Made by a program: the position numbers and the translations under genes. This document shows positions 17,994 through 26,951 of a stretch of 64,000 nucleotides of DNA, piece by piece. The stretch is from an uncultured Rikenellaceae bacterium (GTDB taxonomy: Bacteria > Bacteroidota > Bacteroidia > Bacteroidales > Rikenellaceae): positions 92,421-156,420 of the forward strand of contig CASEGL010000004.1 of assembly GCA_949287525.1 (NCBI GenBank), read 5' to 3'. A model generated the notes under the pieces. It was not told where the DNA came from, made no database searches, and worked only from the letters and a program-made list of their open reading frames with translations. Within the stretch, counting starts at the first letter, position 1; each line of letters begins with the position of its first letter.

Positions 17994-20900
17994 GCCTTCT
18001 TCTTTTTTAACCGGTCGGTGAATTTATGGATCATGACGAAGAAGAACGGAACCAGCACGATGCCCACCACGATCGCCACGATCATGCCGAAGAAGACACC
18101 CGTACCGATGTCCTGGCGGCTGGCCGATCCGGGACCCGACGCCAGCACCAGCGGCACCATGCCGAGGATGAAGGCCAGCGAGGTCATCAGAATTGGGCGG
18201 AAACGGAGCTGTGCGGCATGGAGTGCGGCAACCGACGCCGCAACGCCCCGCTGCACTTCCGTTTCGGCAAACTCCACGATCAGGATGGCGTTCTTGGCTA
18301 CCAGACCCATCAGCATCACCAGACCGATCTGGAAGTAGGCGTTGTTCTCCAGGCCGCAGATCCAGACGCCGAGATAGGCGCCCAGCACGGCTACCGGCAG
18401 CGAGAGCATGATCGATACCGGAATCGACCAGCTTTCATACTGAGCCGCGAGGAACAGGAAAACGAAGACGAACACCAGTCCGAGGATATAGACGGTCTGG
18501 CCGCCGGCCTTCTTCTCCTGATAGGAGAGGCCGCTCCAGTCGATGCCGATATTCTCGACCAGTTCGGGGGGCAGCTGTTCGCGCGCCAGTTCTTCGATGG
18601 CCTCCATGGCCTGTCCCGAACTCTTGCCCTGCGCCGCCTCGCCGCTGATGGTCGCCGCATTGAACATGTTGAAACGTTTGACGACACCCGGCCCCGTCGT
18701 ATAATAGGTGGAACCCAAAGCCGTCAGCGGAATCATCACGTTGTTGTTGCCCCGCACATAGAACAGGTTGATGTTGTCCTTGTGGGCGCGGTACATCGCC
18801 TCCGCCTGAATATACACCCTGTAGATGCGGTTGAACATGTTGAAGTCGTTCACATAGACCGACCCCGTAAAGGTCTTCATCGTCGAGAAGACGTCGGCCA
18901 GCGGCACGCCCGACAGCTTCACCCTGTCGCGGTCCACATCAAAGTAGAGCTGCGGTATCTCCGGCTGCAGCGACGACGAAACCGCATTCAGCCGGCTGTC
19001 ATGCGACGCATGGTACACCAGCGAATCGGATGCCTCGCGCAGATCGTCGAGCGTAGCCTCGCCGCGCGCCTGGAGCACCATCTCGAAACCGCCCGACGTA
19101 CCCAGACCCGGAATGACCGGCGGCGTGGTCAGAATGGCCTTGGCCTCCGGATAACGGGCGAACTCGGTGCGCACGTCCTCCATGACCTTCTCCAGCTTGC
19201 CCTTCTTGCGCTCGTCCCACGGCTTGAGGATGACGGTCAGCGTGCTGCGCGACTGGCTGGTTCCCACTCGGGGACTCGATCCGGTCACGTTCTGCACGTG
19301 AGCCACGTCGGGGTGAGCCAGCAGATAGGCCATCGCCCGATCGGTCACCTCCCGCGTCCGCTCCAGCGTAGCGCCTTCGGGCAGCTCCAGTTCGACCGTG
19401 AAGTATCCCTGGTCCTCCTGCGGCAGGAAGCTGGTCGGCACGGCATAGTTGAGCAGCCAGATGGCAATCACCGTCAGTCCCAGACCGGCAAAGACGCGGC
19501 GCGGCATCGCCATCGCCTTGAGGATCATCTTCGCATAGAGTTTGTTGCTGCGGTTCAGGAAGATATTGATACGCCGGAAGACGATGTTTTTCTTCTTGTG
19601 CGGATCGGGCAGTTTCAGCAGACGGGCGCACATGGCCGGACTCAGCGTCAGCGCCACGACGGTCGAGATCAGCACCGACGCCACGATGGTCACCGTAAAC
19701 TGGCGGTAGAGCATACCCGTAATACCCGACAGGAAGCTCACCGGCACGAACACGGCACACAGCACCAGCGAGGTGGTAATCAGCGCGCCGGTCAGGCCGT
19801 GCATCGCCTCCTTGGTCGCCTCGTAGGCGCCGATCCGTTTCTCCTCCATGATGCGCGTGACGTTCTCGACCACCACGATCGCATCGTCCACCACGATACC
19901 GATGGCGAGGATCAGACCCAGCAGGGTCAGCATGTTGAGCGAGAAGCCGAACATGAGCATCACGCCGAAGGTACCGATCAGCGAGATCGGCACGGCGATC
20001 ACGGGGATCAGCGTCGCCCGCCAGCTCTGCAGCGACAGGAACACGACGAAGATCACCAGGATCAACGCCTCGAAAAGCGTCTTGTACACCTCATGGATCG
20101 ACTCGGAAATATAGGTTGTCGTATCGAACGGGATCGTATAGGAGATGCCGTCGGGGAACGAGCGGCTGATCTCCTCCATCTCGGCGCGCACGTTCTTGGC
20201 CACCTCCATGGCATTGGCGCCGGGCAGCAGCAGGATGTTGATTACGGCGGCATTGGCGCCGTCCAGACCGCTCTCGGTGTTATAGCTCTGCGCCTCGAGC
20301 GACACGCGGGCCACATCCTTCATCCGGATGATGGAACCGTTCGGGTTGGCGCGCACGACGATGTTCTCGAACTCCTCCACCGACGAGAGTCGTCCCTGCG
20401 TGGAAATCGGGATCGAAATATCGACGCCGGAGACGGGCTGCTGGCCCAGTACGCCGGCCGCCGACTCGCGGTTCTGGTCCTTGAGCGCATTCTGCAGGTC
20501 CTGCACGGTCAGGCCGAAGTTGGCCAGCTTGTCGGGCTGCACCCAGATCTGCATGGCATAATAGCGGCTGCCGACATTCGACACGCCGCCCACGCCCGGC
20601 ACACGACGCAGGATGTCCACCACGTTCAGCGTGGCAAAGTTACTGAGGTAGATCTCGTCGAATTTCTCGTCCGACGTAATCAGACAGATGGTCATCAGCT
20701 TGTTGGGCGCCTGCTTCTCGACGCTGATGCCGTTCTGGATCACCTCGGCCGGCAGACGCGACTCGGCCTGCTTGACACGGTTCTGGATCTCCACGGCAGC
20801 CAGGTCGGGATTAACCGAAATGTCAAAGGTCACCGTAGCGGTGAAGCTGCCCGTGTTGGTACTGCTCGACTCCATGTAGAGCATGCCCGGCGTACCGTTC

Positions 20901-21109
20901 AGCTCCTGTTCGATCGGCGTGGCCACCGCTTCGCTGACCGTCTGCGCGCTGGCGCCCGGATAGCTGGCACTGATCTTGACCGTCGGCGGGGTGATCTGCG
21001 GATACTGGTCCACCGGCAGCAGCGTCAGGCCGATGAAGCCGACGATGACGATCAGGATGGAGATGACGGCCGAGAAGACGGGCCTGTCGATAAAAAAGTC
21101 CGCTTTCAT
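17990..21109 (-). CDS. RND multidrug efflux pump inner-membrane transporter (AcrB/MexB, HAE-1)
   Basis: The 1039-residue proton-driven transporter has twelve predicted membrane segments and two large periplasmic loops. Diagnostic elements are the N-terminal FFIDRPVFSAVISILIVIVG, the porter segment RRVPGVGGVSNVGSRYYAMQ, and the proton-relay aspartates in GIVVDDAIVVVENV (TM4). A later TM has LMGLVAKNAILIVEFAE. The length and the absence of gaps indicate a functional gene. It lies between the adaptor (3-bp gap) and the TolC-like gene (4-bp overlap). Substrates cannot be predicted from sequence; HAE-1 members usually export hydrophobic drugs and bile-type compounds. Confidence 0.95.
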   Translation of the reverse strand: MKADFFIDRPVFSAVISILIVIVGFIGLTLLPVDQYPQITPPTVKISASYPGASAQTVSEAVATPIEQELNGTPGMLYMESSSTNTGSFTATVTFDISVNPDLAAVEIQNRVKQAESRLPAEVIQNGISVEKQAPNKLMTICLITSDEKFDEIYLSNFATLNVVDILRRVPGVGGVSNVGSRYYAMQIWVQPDKLANFGLTVQDLQNALKDQNRESAAGVLGQQPVSGVDISIPISTQGRLSSVEEFENIVVRANPNGSIIRMKDVARVSLEAQSYNTESGLDGANAAVINILLLPGANAMEVAKNVRAEMEEISRSFPDGISYTIPFDTTTYISESIHEVYKTLFEALILVIFVVFLSLQSWRATLIPVIAVPISLIGTFGVMLMFGFSLNMLTLLGLILAIGIVVDDAIVVVENVTRIMEEKRIGAYEATKEAMHGLTGALITTSLVLCAVFVPVSFLSGITGMLYRQFTVTIVASVLISTVVALTLSPAMCARLLKLPDPHKKKNIVFRRINIFLNRSNKLYAKMILKAMAMPRRVFAGLGLTVIAIWLLNYAVPTSFLPQEDQGYFTVELELPEGATLERTREVTDRAMAYLLAHPDVAHVQNVTGSSPRVGTSQSRSTLTVILKPWDERKKGKLEKVMEDVRTEFARYPEAKAILTTPPVIPGLGTSGGFEMVLQARGEATLDDLREASDSLVYHASHDSRLNAVSSSLQPEIPQLYFDVDRDRVKLSGVPLADVFSTMKTFTGSVYVNDFNMFNRIYRVYIQAEAMYRAHKDNINLFYVRGNNNVMIPLTALGSTYYTTGPGVVKRFNMFNAATISGEAAQGKSSGQAMEAIEELAREQLPPELVENIGIDWSGLSYQEKKAGGQTVYILGLVFVFVFLFLAAQYESWSIPVSIMLSLPVAVLGAYLGVWICGLENNAYFQIGLVMLMGLVAKNAILIVEFAETEVQRGVAASVAALHAAQLRFRPILMTSLAFILGMVPLVLASGPGSASRQDIGTGVFFGMIVAIVVGIVLVPFFFVMIHKFTDRLKKKKA

Positions 21110-21112
21110 CGG

Positions 21113-22303
21113 CTACTCCTCCCCGTTGGTTTGCGTCTGTCCTTCCGCAGCCGTTTCAACGATCTCCACCTTCATGCCCGGCATGAGTTTGTGGTATCCC
21201 TCCACGACGATCCGTTCGCCGGGGAGCAGGCCGCGTTCCACGATCATCTTGTTGCCCGTTTCGGGGCCGAGTTCGATCAGACGGCGCTCGACCGTATCGT
21301 TATGACGCACGACGAAGATATACGAACCGCCCTTCTCGATAATCACCGCCTTGGCCGGCACCACGACGGCGCTCTTGCGCACATCGAGCAGCAGCCGCAC
21401 CTTGGTGAACTGACCGGGCAGCAGCGACTGGTCGGGGTTGGGCATCTCGGCGCGCACTGAGAAGGTACCCGTCTGGGGATCGACCTGCGGATCGGCGAAA
21501 TCGACCAGACCCTGATAGGGATAGACCGACCCGTCGGCCAGCGTCACGGTAATGTAGGGGTTCCAGCCGCGCGTAGGATCCTGATGGCCGAGATTGACGT
21601 TGCGCTCCTTGCTCTTGAGGTAGTCCAAAGCGGTCATGCTGAAGTCGATGCGCACCGTATCGCTCTTGACGATCGTTGCCAGCAGCGACTTGCCGCCCGG
21701 CCCGACGAGCGTACCGATGTCCACGTTGCGCTCGCTGATGTAGCCCGATATGGGCGAACGGACGGTCGTGTATCCCAGTGCCATTTCGGCCTGCGTCAGG
21801 TCGGCCTCGCTCATCATCACCGCCGACACGGCGCTCTCATAGGAGGCGATCGCATTGTCCAGGTCGAGCTGGCTGGCCGCGTTCTGCTCGAAAAGCGGGC
21901 GGATACGGTCCAGGTCTCGCTTGGCCTTCAGCTCCAGCGCGCGGTCCTTCTGCAGCTGGGCGTAAGCCTTGTCCACACGGGCGCGGTAGAGTTTGGGATC
22001 GATAATGAAGAGGATTTGATTCTTCTGGATATAGGTGCCTTCCTCGAACAGCATCTCTTCGAGATAACCCTCCACACGGGCGCGGATCTCGACGAACTGC
22101 TGCGCACGGATACGTCCCACGTACTCGCCGTAAATCTCCATGTCTTCGGTCTGTACTTTTTCGACCGTAACCGTAGGAATCACCTCAGGCTGAGGTTTTT
22201 TCCGGAAAACAAAATAGAGTGCCACCGCAATGGCCGCCACCACGACAGCCAATGCGACCAGACGTCCTCTCGTAAATCGGATTTTGATGCTGTGTTTCGC
22301 CAT
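21113..22303 (-). CDS. RND efflux periplasmic adaptor (AcrA/HlyD family)
   Basis: A 396-residue membrane-fusion protein anchored by one N-terminal helix (LVALAVVVAAIAVALYFVF, about 15-33) rather than a lipid. The order is typical: lipoyl half (YVGRIRAQQFVEIRARVEGY), alpha-hairpin (KAYAQLQKDRALELKAKRDL), second lipoyl half (MALGYTTVRSPISGYISERN), beta-barrel (LVDFADPQVDPQTGTFSVRA) and membrane-proximal domain. It is the first gene of the efflux operon. The upstream open frame is AT-rich and lies over the promoter, so the internal Met MAKHSIKIRF is the start. Confidence 0.93.
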   Translation of the reverse strand: MAKHSIKIRFTRGRLVALAVVVAAIAVALYFVFRKKPQPEVIPTVTVEKVQTEDMEIYGEYVGRIRAQQFVEIRARVEGYLEEMLFEEGTYIQKNQILFIIDPKLYRARVDKAYAQLQKDRALELKAKRDLDRIRPLFEQNAASQLDLDNAIASYESAVSAVMMSEADLTQAEMALGYTTVRSPISGYISERNVDIGTLVGPGGKSLLATIVKSDTVRIDFSMTALDYLKSKERNVNLGHQDPTRGWNPYITVTLADGSVYPYQGLVDFADPQVDPQTGTFSVRAEMPNPDQSLLPGQFTKVRLLLDVRKSAVVVPAKAVIIEKGGSYIFVVRHNDTVERRLIELGPETGNKMIVERGLLPGERIVVEGYHKLMPGMKVEIVETAAEGQTQTNGEE

Positions 22304-22364
22304 AAGATTCGGTTTGTCAATCCTCCGGAGGAGGAGCCGGAGCAGGCACAAAACGGCCTGTCGG

Positions 22365-22372
22365 CAAATATA
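22365..22372 (-). promoter_or_regulatory. -7 promoter element for the RND efflux operon
   Basis: TATATTTG on the minus strand, an exact TAnnTTTG match, 62 bp upstream of the adaptor start. Upstream is an AT-rich ACTTTTATTACC stretch where the -33 box should be. No local-repressor binding site was obvious, and no regulator gene lies next to the operon. Confidence 0.6.
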
Positions 22373-22519
22373 ACGATAAGTAGGTAATAAAAGTCTTTCG
22401 GACAGGAAGAAATACGTTCGGGGAACCTGTCGGAGGGCGATCTCCGGACAGCCCGCCCCCATTTCCCTGCCATGCCTACACAACCGCTCCCCGCCAATCC
22501 GGCTCTCGGCAAAAGCAGC

Positions 22520-22527
22520 TATCTTTG
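22520..22527 (+). promoter_or_regulatory. -7 promoter element for the EamA remnant
   Basis: TATCTTTG, an exact TAnnTTTG match, 46 bp upstream of a short ATG (22573) and 68 bp upstream of the coding EamA remnant. Its survival suggests that the 5' end of the original gene is still in place. The remainder of 22304-22594 holds only this element and the RND promoter. Confidence 0.55.
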
Positions 22528-22594
22528 CACCGGCAAAAACGCCTCAACCACCCTTTGCTATTCATACACGCCATGACACGACACGGCAGCCGGC

Positions 22595-23197
22595 ATGGCA
22601 CTCTTCTTCCACGAAAAGCTGTCGTGGAAAACGACGCTCGCCATCCTCGCCTCGCTCGCCGGCGCCGCCCTCCTGTCGGCCAACGACTTCTCATCGGGCA
22701 GCAGCGACGCCATGACCGGCATCGTCACGGCCTGCCTCTCGGTGGTCTGCTACAGCAGCTACATGATCGGCGTGCGCAAAACCCGTGCGGCACAGATCGA
22801 CTCCGCGGCGCTGACCTTCTATGTCACGGCCTTCGGCGCCCTCCTCTTCGCCTGCTGCGGCATCGCCTCGCCCGCCGGCATCCGGTGGGTTTCGGACAGC
22901 CGGACCTGGCTCTGCATCCTCGGCCTGGCGCTGCCCGCCACGGCCATCTCGAACATCACGCTTGTGCAGGCCATCAAATACATCGGACCCACCTTCTCCG
23001 CCCTGTTCGGCGCCATGGAGCCGCTCACGGCCATGATTATCGGCGTACTGGCCTTCTCCGAACGGTTCACATGGCTGACAGCCGTCGGCATGGCGCTGGT
23101 CATCGCCGCGGTCAGCAGCGTCGTGCTGGGCGGCGCATCGCCCGAAACCCGTCCGGAACCGGACATCCGGGAAACAAAAGAAGGACAACAGCCTTAG
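22595..23197 (+). pseudogene. EamA/DMT-family transporter, N-terminally truncated
   Basis: The 200-residue frame starts inside the first EamA repeat: ALFFHEKLSWKTTLAILASL is the family's closing element of repeat one, and the second repeat (TM6-TM10, with MEPLTAMIIGVLAFSERFTW) is complete. Normal members have about 290 residues and ten TM helices, so roughly 90-100 residues are missing. A promoter and an ATG (22573, MTRHGSRHG) precede it, but in a different frame, which looks like a deletion between the original start and TM4. It may be non-functional. DMT exporters move metabolites across the inner membrane. Confidence 0.7.
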
Positions 23198-23242
23198 CTG
23201 CGTCCTTCCCGTCGCTTTCGCCGCTCCCGTCGAAGCGTATTC

Positions 23243-23779
23243 TCAATAGCCGTTCCACGACGACATTGCCCCGGCCGCCTTGCGCACTTTCTGCCTCAGG
23301 GGCGCATCGCTGTATCCGACCGTTATCAGCAGCGGAATCCGCCGTCCGCGCGGCACGCCGAGCAGACGCCGCACCTTCCTTTCGTCGAACCACCCCACCA
23401 TGCAGGTACCCAGCCCCAGATCGGCGGCCTGCAGGCAGAACTGGTTGGCTGCGATGCCGACATCCAGCAGACAGTACTCCTTGTCCTGAATGACGCTGCC
23501 GACAGCCGAGAGCAGATTGGGCTTTTCAAGTACGACAGCCACAATGACCGGCGCAGAGGCTGTCCAACGGTTCATGCCGCCCATCATGGCACAGCGGGCC
23601 ACCTCCTCCCGCAGTTCCGGACGGACGATCACCACGAACCGCCACGGCTGGGCGTTGTTGGCCGACGGCGACAGCCGCGCCGTTTCAATGCATTGTTCCA
23701 ACTTCTCCCGCTCGACGGGACGCTCCAGATAGCTCCGCACACTCTGCCGGCTGCGCGCCAGTTCCGCAAATGTTGCCAT
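23243..23779 (-). CDS. Nitroreductase-family FMN oxidoreductase
   Basis: The 178-residue protein matches the nitroreductase fold: the FMN-binding start ARSRQSVRSYLERPV (about 7-21), LSPSANNAQPWRFVVI (about 38-53) and the C-terminal GLGTCMVGWFDERKV and RIPLLITVGYSD. Members use FMN and NAD(P)H to reduce quinones or nitro compounds in the cytoplasm; the physiological substrate is unknown. The start follows from family length and a TAnnTTTG element 28 bp upstream. It is convergent with the EamA remnant (45-bp gap). Confidence 0.88.
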   Translation of the reverse strand: MATFAELARSRQSVRSYLERPVEREKLEQCIETARLSPSANNAQPWRFVVIVRPELREEVARCAMMGGMNRWTASAPVIVAVVLEKPNLLSAVGSVIQDKEYCLLDVGIAANQFCLQAADLGLGTCMVGWFDERKVRRLLGVPRGRRIPLLITVGYSDAPLRQKVRKAAGAMSSWNGY

Positions 23780-23806
23780 ATCATGCTGTTTTTGTTGTTC
23801 CAGAAA

Positions 23807-23814
23807 CAAAGATA
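23807..23814 (-). promoter_or_regulatory. -7 promoter element for the nitroreductase gene
   Basis: TATCTTTG on the minus strand, an exact TAnnTTTG match, 28 bp upstream of the start codon. A TTTG lies 13 bp further upstream, too close for a standard -33 box. Confidence 0.55.
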
Positions 23815-23915
23815 GACACGCGCCACACAAATTGCAACAATCCATGTCGAGGCTCCGGAAGGCAGCGAAACGGGAGTCTCACCGCAACCGGAAACGGACT
23901 CTCCGCCTTCCGGAC

Positions 23916-23953
23916 GGAAAAAGGGGAATCGCCCGCAACGGGCAGTTCCCCTT
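23916..23953 (-). terminator. Terminator after the YugP-type peptidase gene
   Basis: AAGGGGAA (23921-23928) pairs with TTCCCCTT (23946-23953), and an inner GCCCG/CGGGC stem closes the hairpin. On the minus strand it is followed by a short T-run. It lies 24 bp after the peptidase stop. Confidence 0.7.
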
Positions 23954-23976
23954 CCTTTGCCGTACACCGCTCCGGC

Positions 23977-24651
23977 CTAATCCCTGCGGGCGAAGCCGAT
24001 GTAGTAGAGCAGCGTGGCGATCGCACTCAGCGCAGCCACCACATAGGTGCGGGCAGCCCAGCTCAACGCCGTGCGTGCCTGCTGGAGGTGTTCGCCGTGG
24101 AGCGTGCCGCTCGACTCAAGCCACTGCATGGCCCGGTTGGAGGCGTTGAACTCGACCGGCAGCGTGACGATCGAGAACACGGCCGACAGGGCGATGGTGG
24201 CGATGCCCAGCCAGAAGATGGCCGGCATGGAGTTGATCATGATGATACCCAGCAGGATCAGCACGAACGACCACTGCGACGAGAAGCTGATGATCGGCAC
24301 CAGCGCCGAACGCAGCTTCAGCGGCGCATACTCGCAGGCATCCTGCAGGGCGTGACCCGTTTCGTGGGCAGCCACCGCGGCAGCCGCAATGCTGTTGGAG
24401 GCATAGACGCTCTCGCTCAGGTTGATCGTCTTGTTGGCCGGATTGTAGTGGTCGGTCAGATGGCCCCGCGTGGAGATCACCTGCACGTCGTAAATACCGT
24501 TGTCGCGCAACATCTTCTCCGCCACCTCCCTGCCGGTCAGTGCATTTTCCATAGGCACTTTCGAGTATTTGGAGAAAACGGACTGCAGGCGCGCCTGCAC
24601 GATAAAACCGATGATCGCGATAACGATCAGCAACATCCATTCGATTGTCAT
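23977..24651 (-). CDS. YugP-type zinc metallopeptidase (inner membrane)
   Basis: The 224-residue membrane protein has the HExxH zinc motif HETGH (residues 96-100), preceded by SIAAAAVAA and followed by ALQDACEYAPLKLRSALVP, the pattern of the YugP/Zn-dependent protease family. Hydrophobic helices are at about 3-20, 115-135, 145-160 and 200-220. The chosen Met (MTIEWMLLIVIAIIGF) starts the first helix. The role in other bacteria is unclear, and membrane proteostasis is a guess. It is monocistronic, with its own terminator. Confidence 0.88.
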   Translation of the reverse strand: MTIEWMLLIVIAIIGFIVQARLQSVFSKYSKVPMENALTGREVAEKMLRDNGIYDVQVISTRGHLTDHYNPANKTINLSESVYASNSIAAAAVAAHETGHALQDACEYAPLKLRSALVPIISFSSQWSFVLILLGIIMINSMPAIFWLGIATIALSAVFSIVTLPVEFNASNRAMQWLESSGTLHGEHLQQARTALSWAARTYVVAALSAIATLLYYIGFARRD

Positions 24652-24782
24652 GTCTCTTCTTGTTGTGTATTGATGCTTTTTCCCGAACAAACGCACCCCG
24701 CCGTCCCGCTATTGTGTGCGCGGAAGCGAAACTTCGCCCCCGCCGCCCCGCGGAGCAGCCTGTTCTCGGATGGCGGCAGCAG

Positions 24783-25547
24783 TTAAAATTCCTTTTTATT
24801 ATAATAGGAGCAGGCCTGCGAAATCGGCGTGATGACCACCTCGTCGATATTGACATGGGCCGGCTGGGTCACCGCCCACAGGATGGCCTGGGCAATGTCG
24901 TCGCCCGTGAGGGGACGGATGCCTTCGTAGACCTTGTCGGCCTTCTCCTTGTCGCCGTGGAAGCGGATCATCGAAAACTCGGTCTCGACCTTGCCGGGAC
25001 GGATCTCCGTCACCTTGATGCCCGTGCCGAGCAGGTCGATGCGCATGCCCTGGCTCAACGCATGCACGGCATGCTTGGTGGCGCAGTAGACGTTGCCCGC
25101 CTCGTAAGGCTCCGTGCCGGCGATGGAACCGAGATTGACGATGTGGCCGCCGCCCTGGGCGATCATCCGCTCGGCCATGAGGCGCGCCATGTAGATGAAG
25201 CCCTTGACATTGATGTCGATCACCTCGTCCCAGTTGCGGATGTCACCGTCCTGGAACTTCACCAGATCGGTGGCGCGGCCGGCGTTGTTCACCAGCACGT
25301 CGATATGCCGGAACTCCTCGGGCAGGGCATCCAGCGCCGCCCGGCCGCGCTGATAGTCGCGCACGTCGAAACAGAGGATATGCACGGCCGTATCGTACTT
25401 CTCGCGCAGCTCCTGTTTCAGCTCCTTGAGCCGGTCGGCACGGCGGCCGGTGACGATCAGGTCGAAATTCTTGGTCTGTGCGAACAGCCGCGCCGTCGCA
25501 ATGCCGATGCCGGAGGTGGCACCGGTTATCATGGCTACTTTTTTCAT
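24783..25547 (-). CDS. Short-chain dehydrogenase/reductase (YdfG-like)
   Basis: This 254-residue classical SDR has the cofactor motif TGATSGIG (about 8-15), an NADP-type TGRRADRL, NNAG (87-90) and the catalytic triad Ser141, Tyr154, Lys158 (YCATK). It resembles E. coli YdfG, which oxidises L-allo-threonine and 3-hydroxy acids, but the substrate here is not proven. Its start follows from MKKVAMITGATSG. It is divergent from the LolC/E-like gene with 150 bp between them, where promoter elements lie for both directions. Confidence 0.9.
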   Translation of the reverse strand: MKKVAMITGATSGIGIATARLFAQTKNFDLIVTGRRADRLKELKQELREKYDTAVHILCFDVRDYQRGRAALDALPEEFRHIDVLVNNAGRATDLVKFQDGDIRNWDEVIDINVKGFIYMARLMAERMIAQGGGHIVNLGSIAGTEPYEAGNVYCATKHAVHALSQGMRIDLLGTGIKVTEIRPGKVETEFSMIRFHGDKEKADKVYEGIRPLTGDDIAQAILWAVTQPAHVNIDEVVITPISQACSYYNKKEF

Positions 25548-25573
25548 AATTGTCTTGCTGTTGAATTGTCCCG

Positions 25574-25581
25574 TAAAGCTA
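25574..25581 (-). promoter_or_regulatory. Possible -7 promoter element for the SDR gene
   Basis: TAGCTTTA on the minus strand, a seven-of-eight match to TAnnTTTG, 27 bp upstream of the SDR start. It lies in the divergent gap shared with the LolC/E-like gene. Confidence 0.35.
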
Positions 25582-25643
25582 CGAACATTGCCCCGAAAAT
25601 ACAATTTTGGAGAGGCAATTTCACCGCAGCCCGTTTTTTCGCT

Positions 25644-25651
25644 TACCTTTG
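25644..25651 (+). promoter_or_regulatory. -7 promoter element for the lolC-like/menG run
   Basis: TACCTTTG, an exact TAnnTTTG match, 46 bp upstream of the ATG of the LolC/E-like permease. It is expected to drive the four-gene run down to 28709. Confidence 0.6.
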
Positions 25652-25697
25652 CGCGAAAGGAGGCGTATCCGCCCCCTGCCAATCATACCCGCAACCG

Positions 25698-26945
25698 ATG
25701 CCGCGTATCCGTACCGAATTTTTCATAGCCCGCCGGATCTCTTCCCGCGCGGGAGGACGAAGCAACGTGATGGTGCGCATCGCCACGCTCACGGTGGCCG
25801 TAGGCATGGCGGTCATGATCCTCGCCCTGGCCATCGTCATAGGATTCAAACGCGAGATCACCTCCAAACTGGTCGGCTTCGGGGCCCATGTGCGCATTGT
25901 CAGCCTCTACTCCCACGACTCGTTCGAGACCGAGCCGATCCGGATCGACTCGGCGCTGATGGCCGATCTGGCCGCCCTGCCCCGCTGCTCCTCCGTCGCC
26001 CCCTATGCACTCAAGGGGGGCATGATCAAGACCCCCGACGCCATTCAGGGCGTCGCGCTGAAAGGGCTGACCGCCGACGGCGACACGACGTTCCTGCACC
26101 GCCACCTGGTGCGCGGCCGCCTGCCCCGCATCGGAGGCACCCGCACCAAGGAACTGCTTATTTCAGACAATGTGGCACGCCTGACCGGACTCGACACCGG
26201 CGACCGGGTGGAGATGCTCTTCGTGGACACCTCCCGCCCCGTGCGGCGCGACCGGTTCAAGATATGCGGCATCTATGCGACCGGCATGGACGAACTCGAC
26301 GACGCGATGACCTTCACCGACATCCGCAACGTCCAGCGCCTGAACGGCTGGGACGAGGAGCAGATTTCGGGATACGAATTGATGACCACCGACTTCGGCC
26401 GGCTCGACGACTTCGCCCAACAGGTGTACGAAACCGTATTCGACCATGCCGACCAGGCCTCCGACGTCCTGAAAGTCGAGGATGTGGTCAGTCTGAACCC
26501 CAACACGTTCGACTGGCTGCGGGCGCACAACGTCAATGCGGCGGTCATCATCGTGGTGATGCTGCTGGTGGCCTTCCTCAACATGGTCTCGGCCATGCTC
26601 ATCATCCTGCTCGAAAAGACGTCGATGATCGGCATGCTGAAGGCGCTGGGCATGCGCAACAGCGCCATCCGCACGGTCTTCATCCTGCGCTCCTTCCGCA
26701 TCGTCGCCACCGGCATGCTGTGGGGCAACCTGATCGGACTCGGCCTGGCCGTACTGCAGCAGGCCACGGGGCTGGTCCGCCTCAACAGCACCGGATACAT
26801 GCTCTCGCACGTTCCCATCAGCCTCGACTGGGGCTGGTGGTGCGCCCTGAATCTCGGCATCCCGCTCGTCATGCTGCTGCTGATGGGCATTCCCGCCCAG
26901 GCGGTGGCGGCCGTGAAACCCGAAAAGACCATCCGTTACCAATAA
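25698..26945 (+). CDS. LolC/E-like ABC transporter permease (FtsX domain)
   Basis: The 415-residue inner-membrane protein has an N-terminal TM (about 29-52, VRIATLTVAVGMAVMILALA), a large periplasmic MacB_PCD-like domain and three C-terminal TMs forming the FtsX domain. The FtsX part includes MLIILLEKTSMIGMLKALGM (about 295-314), the family signature. LolC/E homologues drive release of lipoproteins from the inner membrane with LolD, which is not in this window. The start at the only family-compatible Met lies 46 bp after the promoter. There are 6 bp to menG. Confidence 0.88.
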   Translation: MPRIRTEFFIARRISSRAGGRSNVMVRIATLTVAVGMAVMILALAIVIGFKREITSKLVGFGAHVRIVSLYSHDSFETEPIRIDSALMADLAALPRCSSVAPYALKGGMIKTPDAIQGVALKGLTADGDTTFLHRHLVRGRLPRIGGTRTKELLISDNVARLTGLDTGDRVEMLFVDTSRPVRRDRFKICGIYATGMDELDDAMTFTDIRNVQRLNGWDEEQISGYELMTTDFGRLDDFAQQVYETVFDHADQASDVLKVEDVVSLNPNTFDWLRAHNVNAAVIIVVMLLVAFLNMVSAMLIILLEKTSMIGMLKALGMRNSAIRTVFILRSFRIVATGMLWGNLIGLGLAVLQQATGLVRLNSTGYMLSHVPISLDWGWWCALNLGIPLVMLLLMGIPAQAVAAVKPEKTIRYQ

Positions 26946-26951
26946 TTCGCC

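Noticed and set aside
18026..21460. A 1144-codon plus-strand open frame
   Set aside because: It is the antisense of the AcrB-like transporter, which has intact proton-relay motifs.
24645..25697. Long plus-strand extension in front of the LolC/E-like permease
   Set aside because: It runs antisense over the SDR gene and over the promoter; the family N-terminus and the TAnnTTTG box fix the start at 25698.
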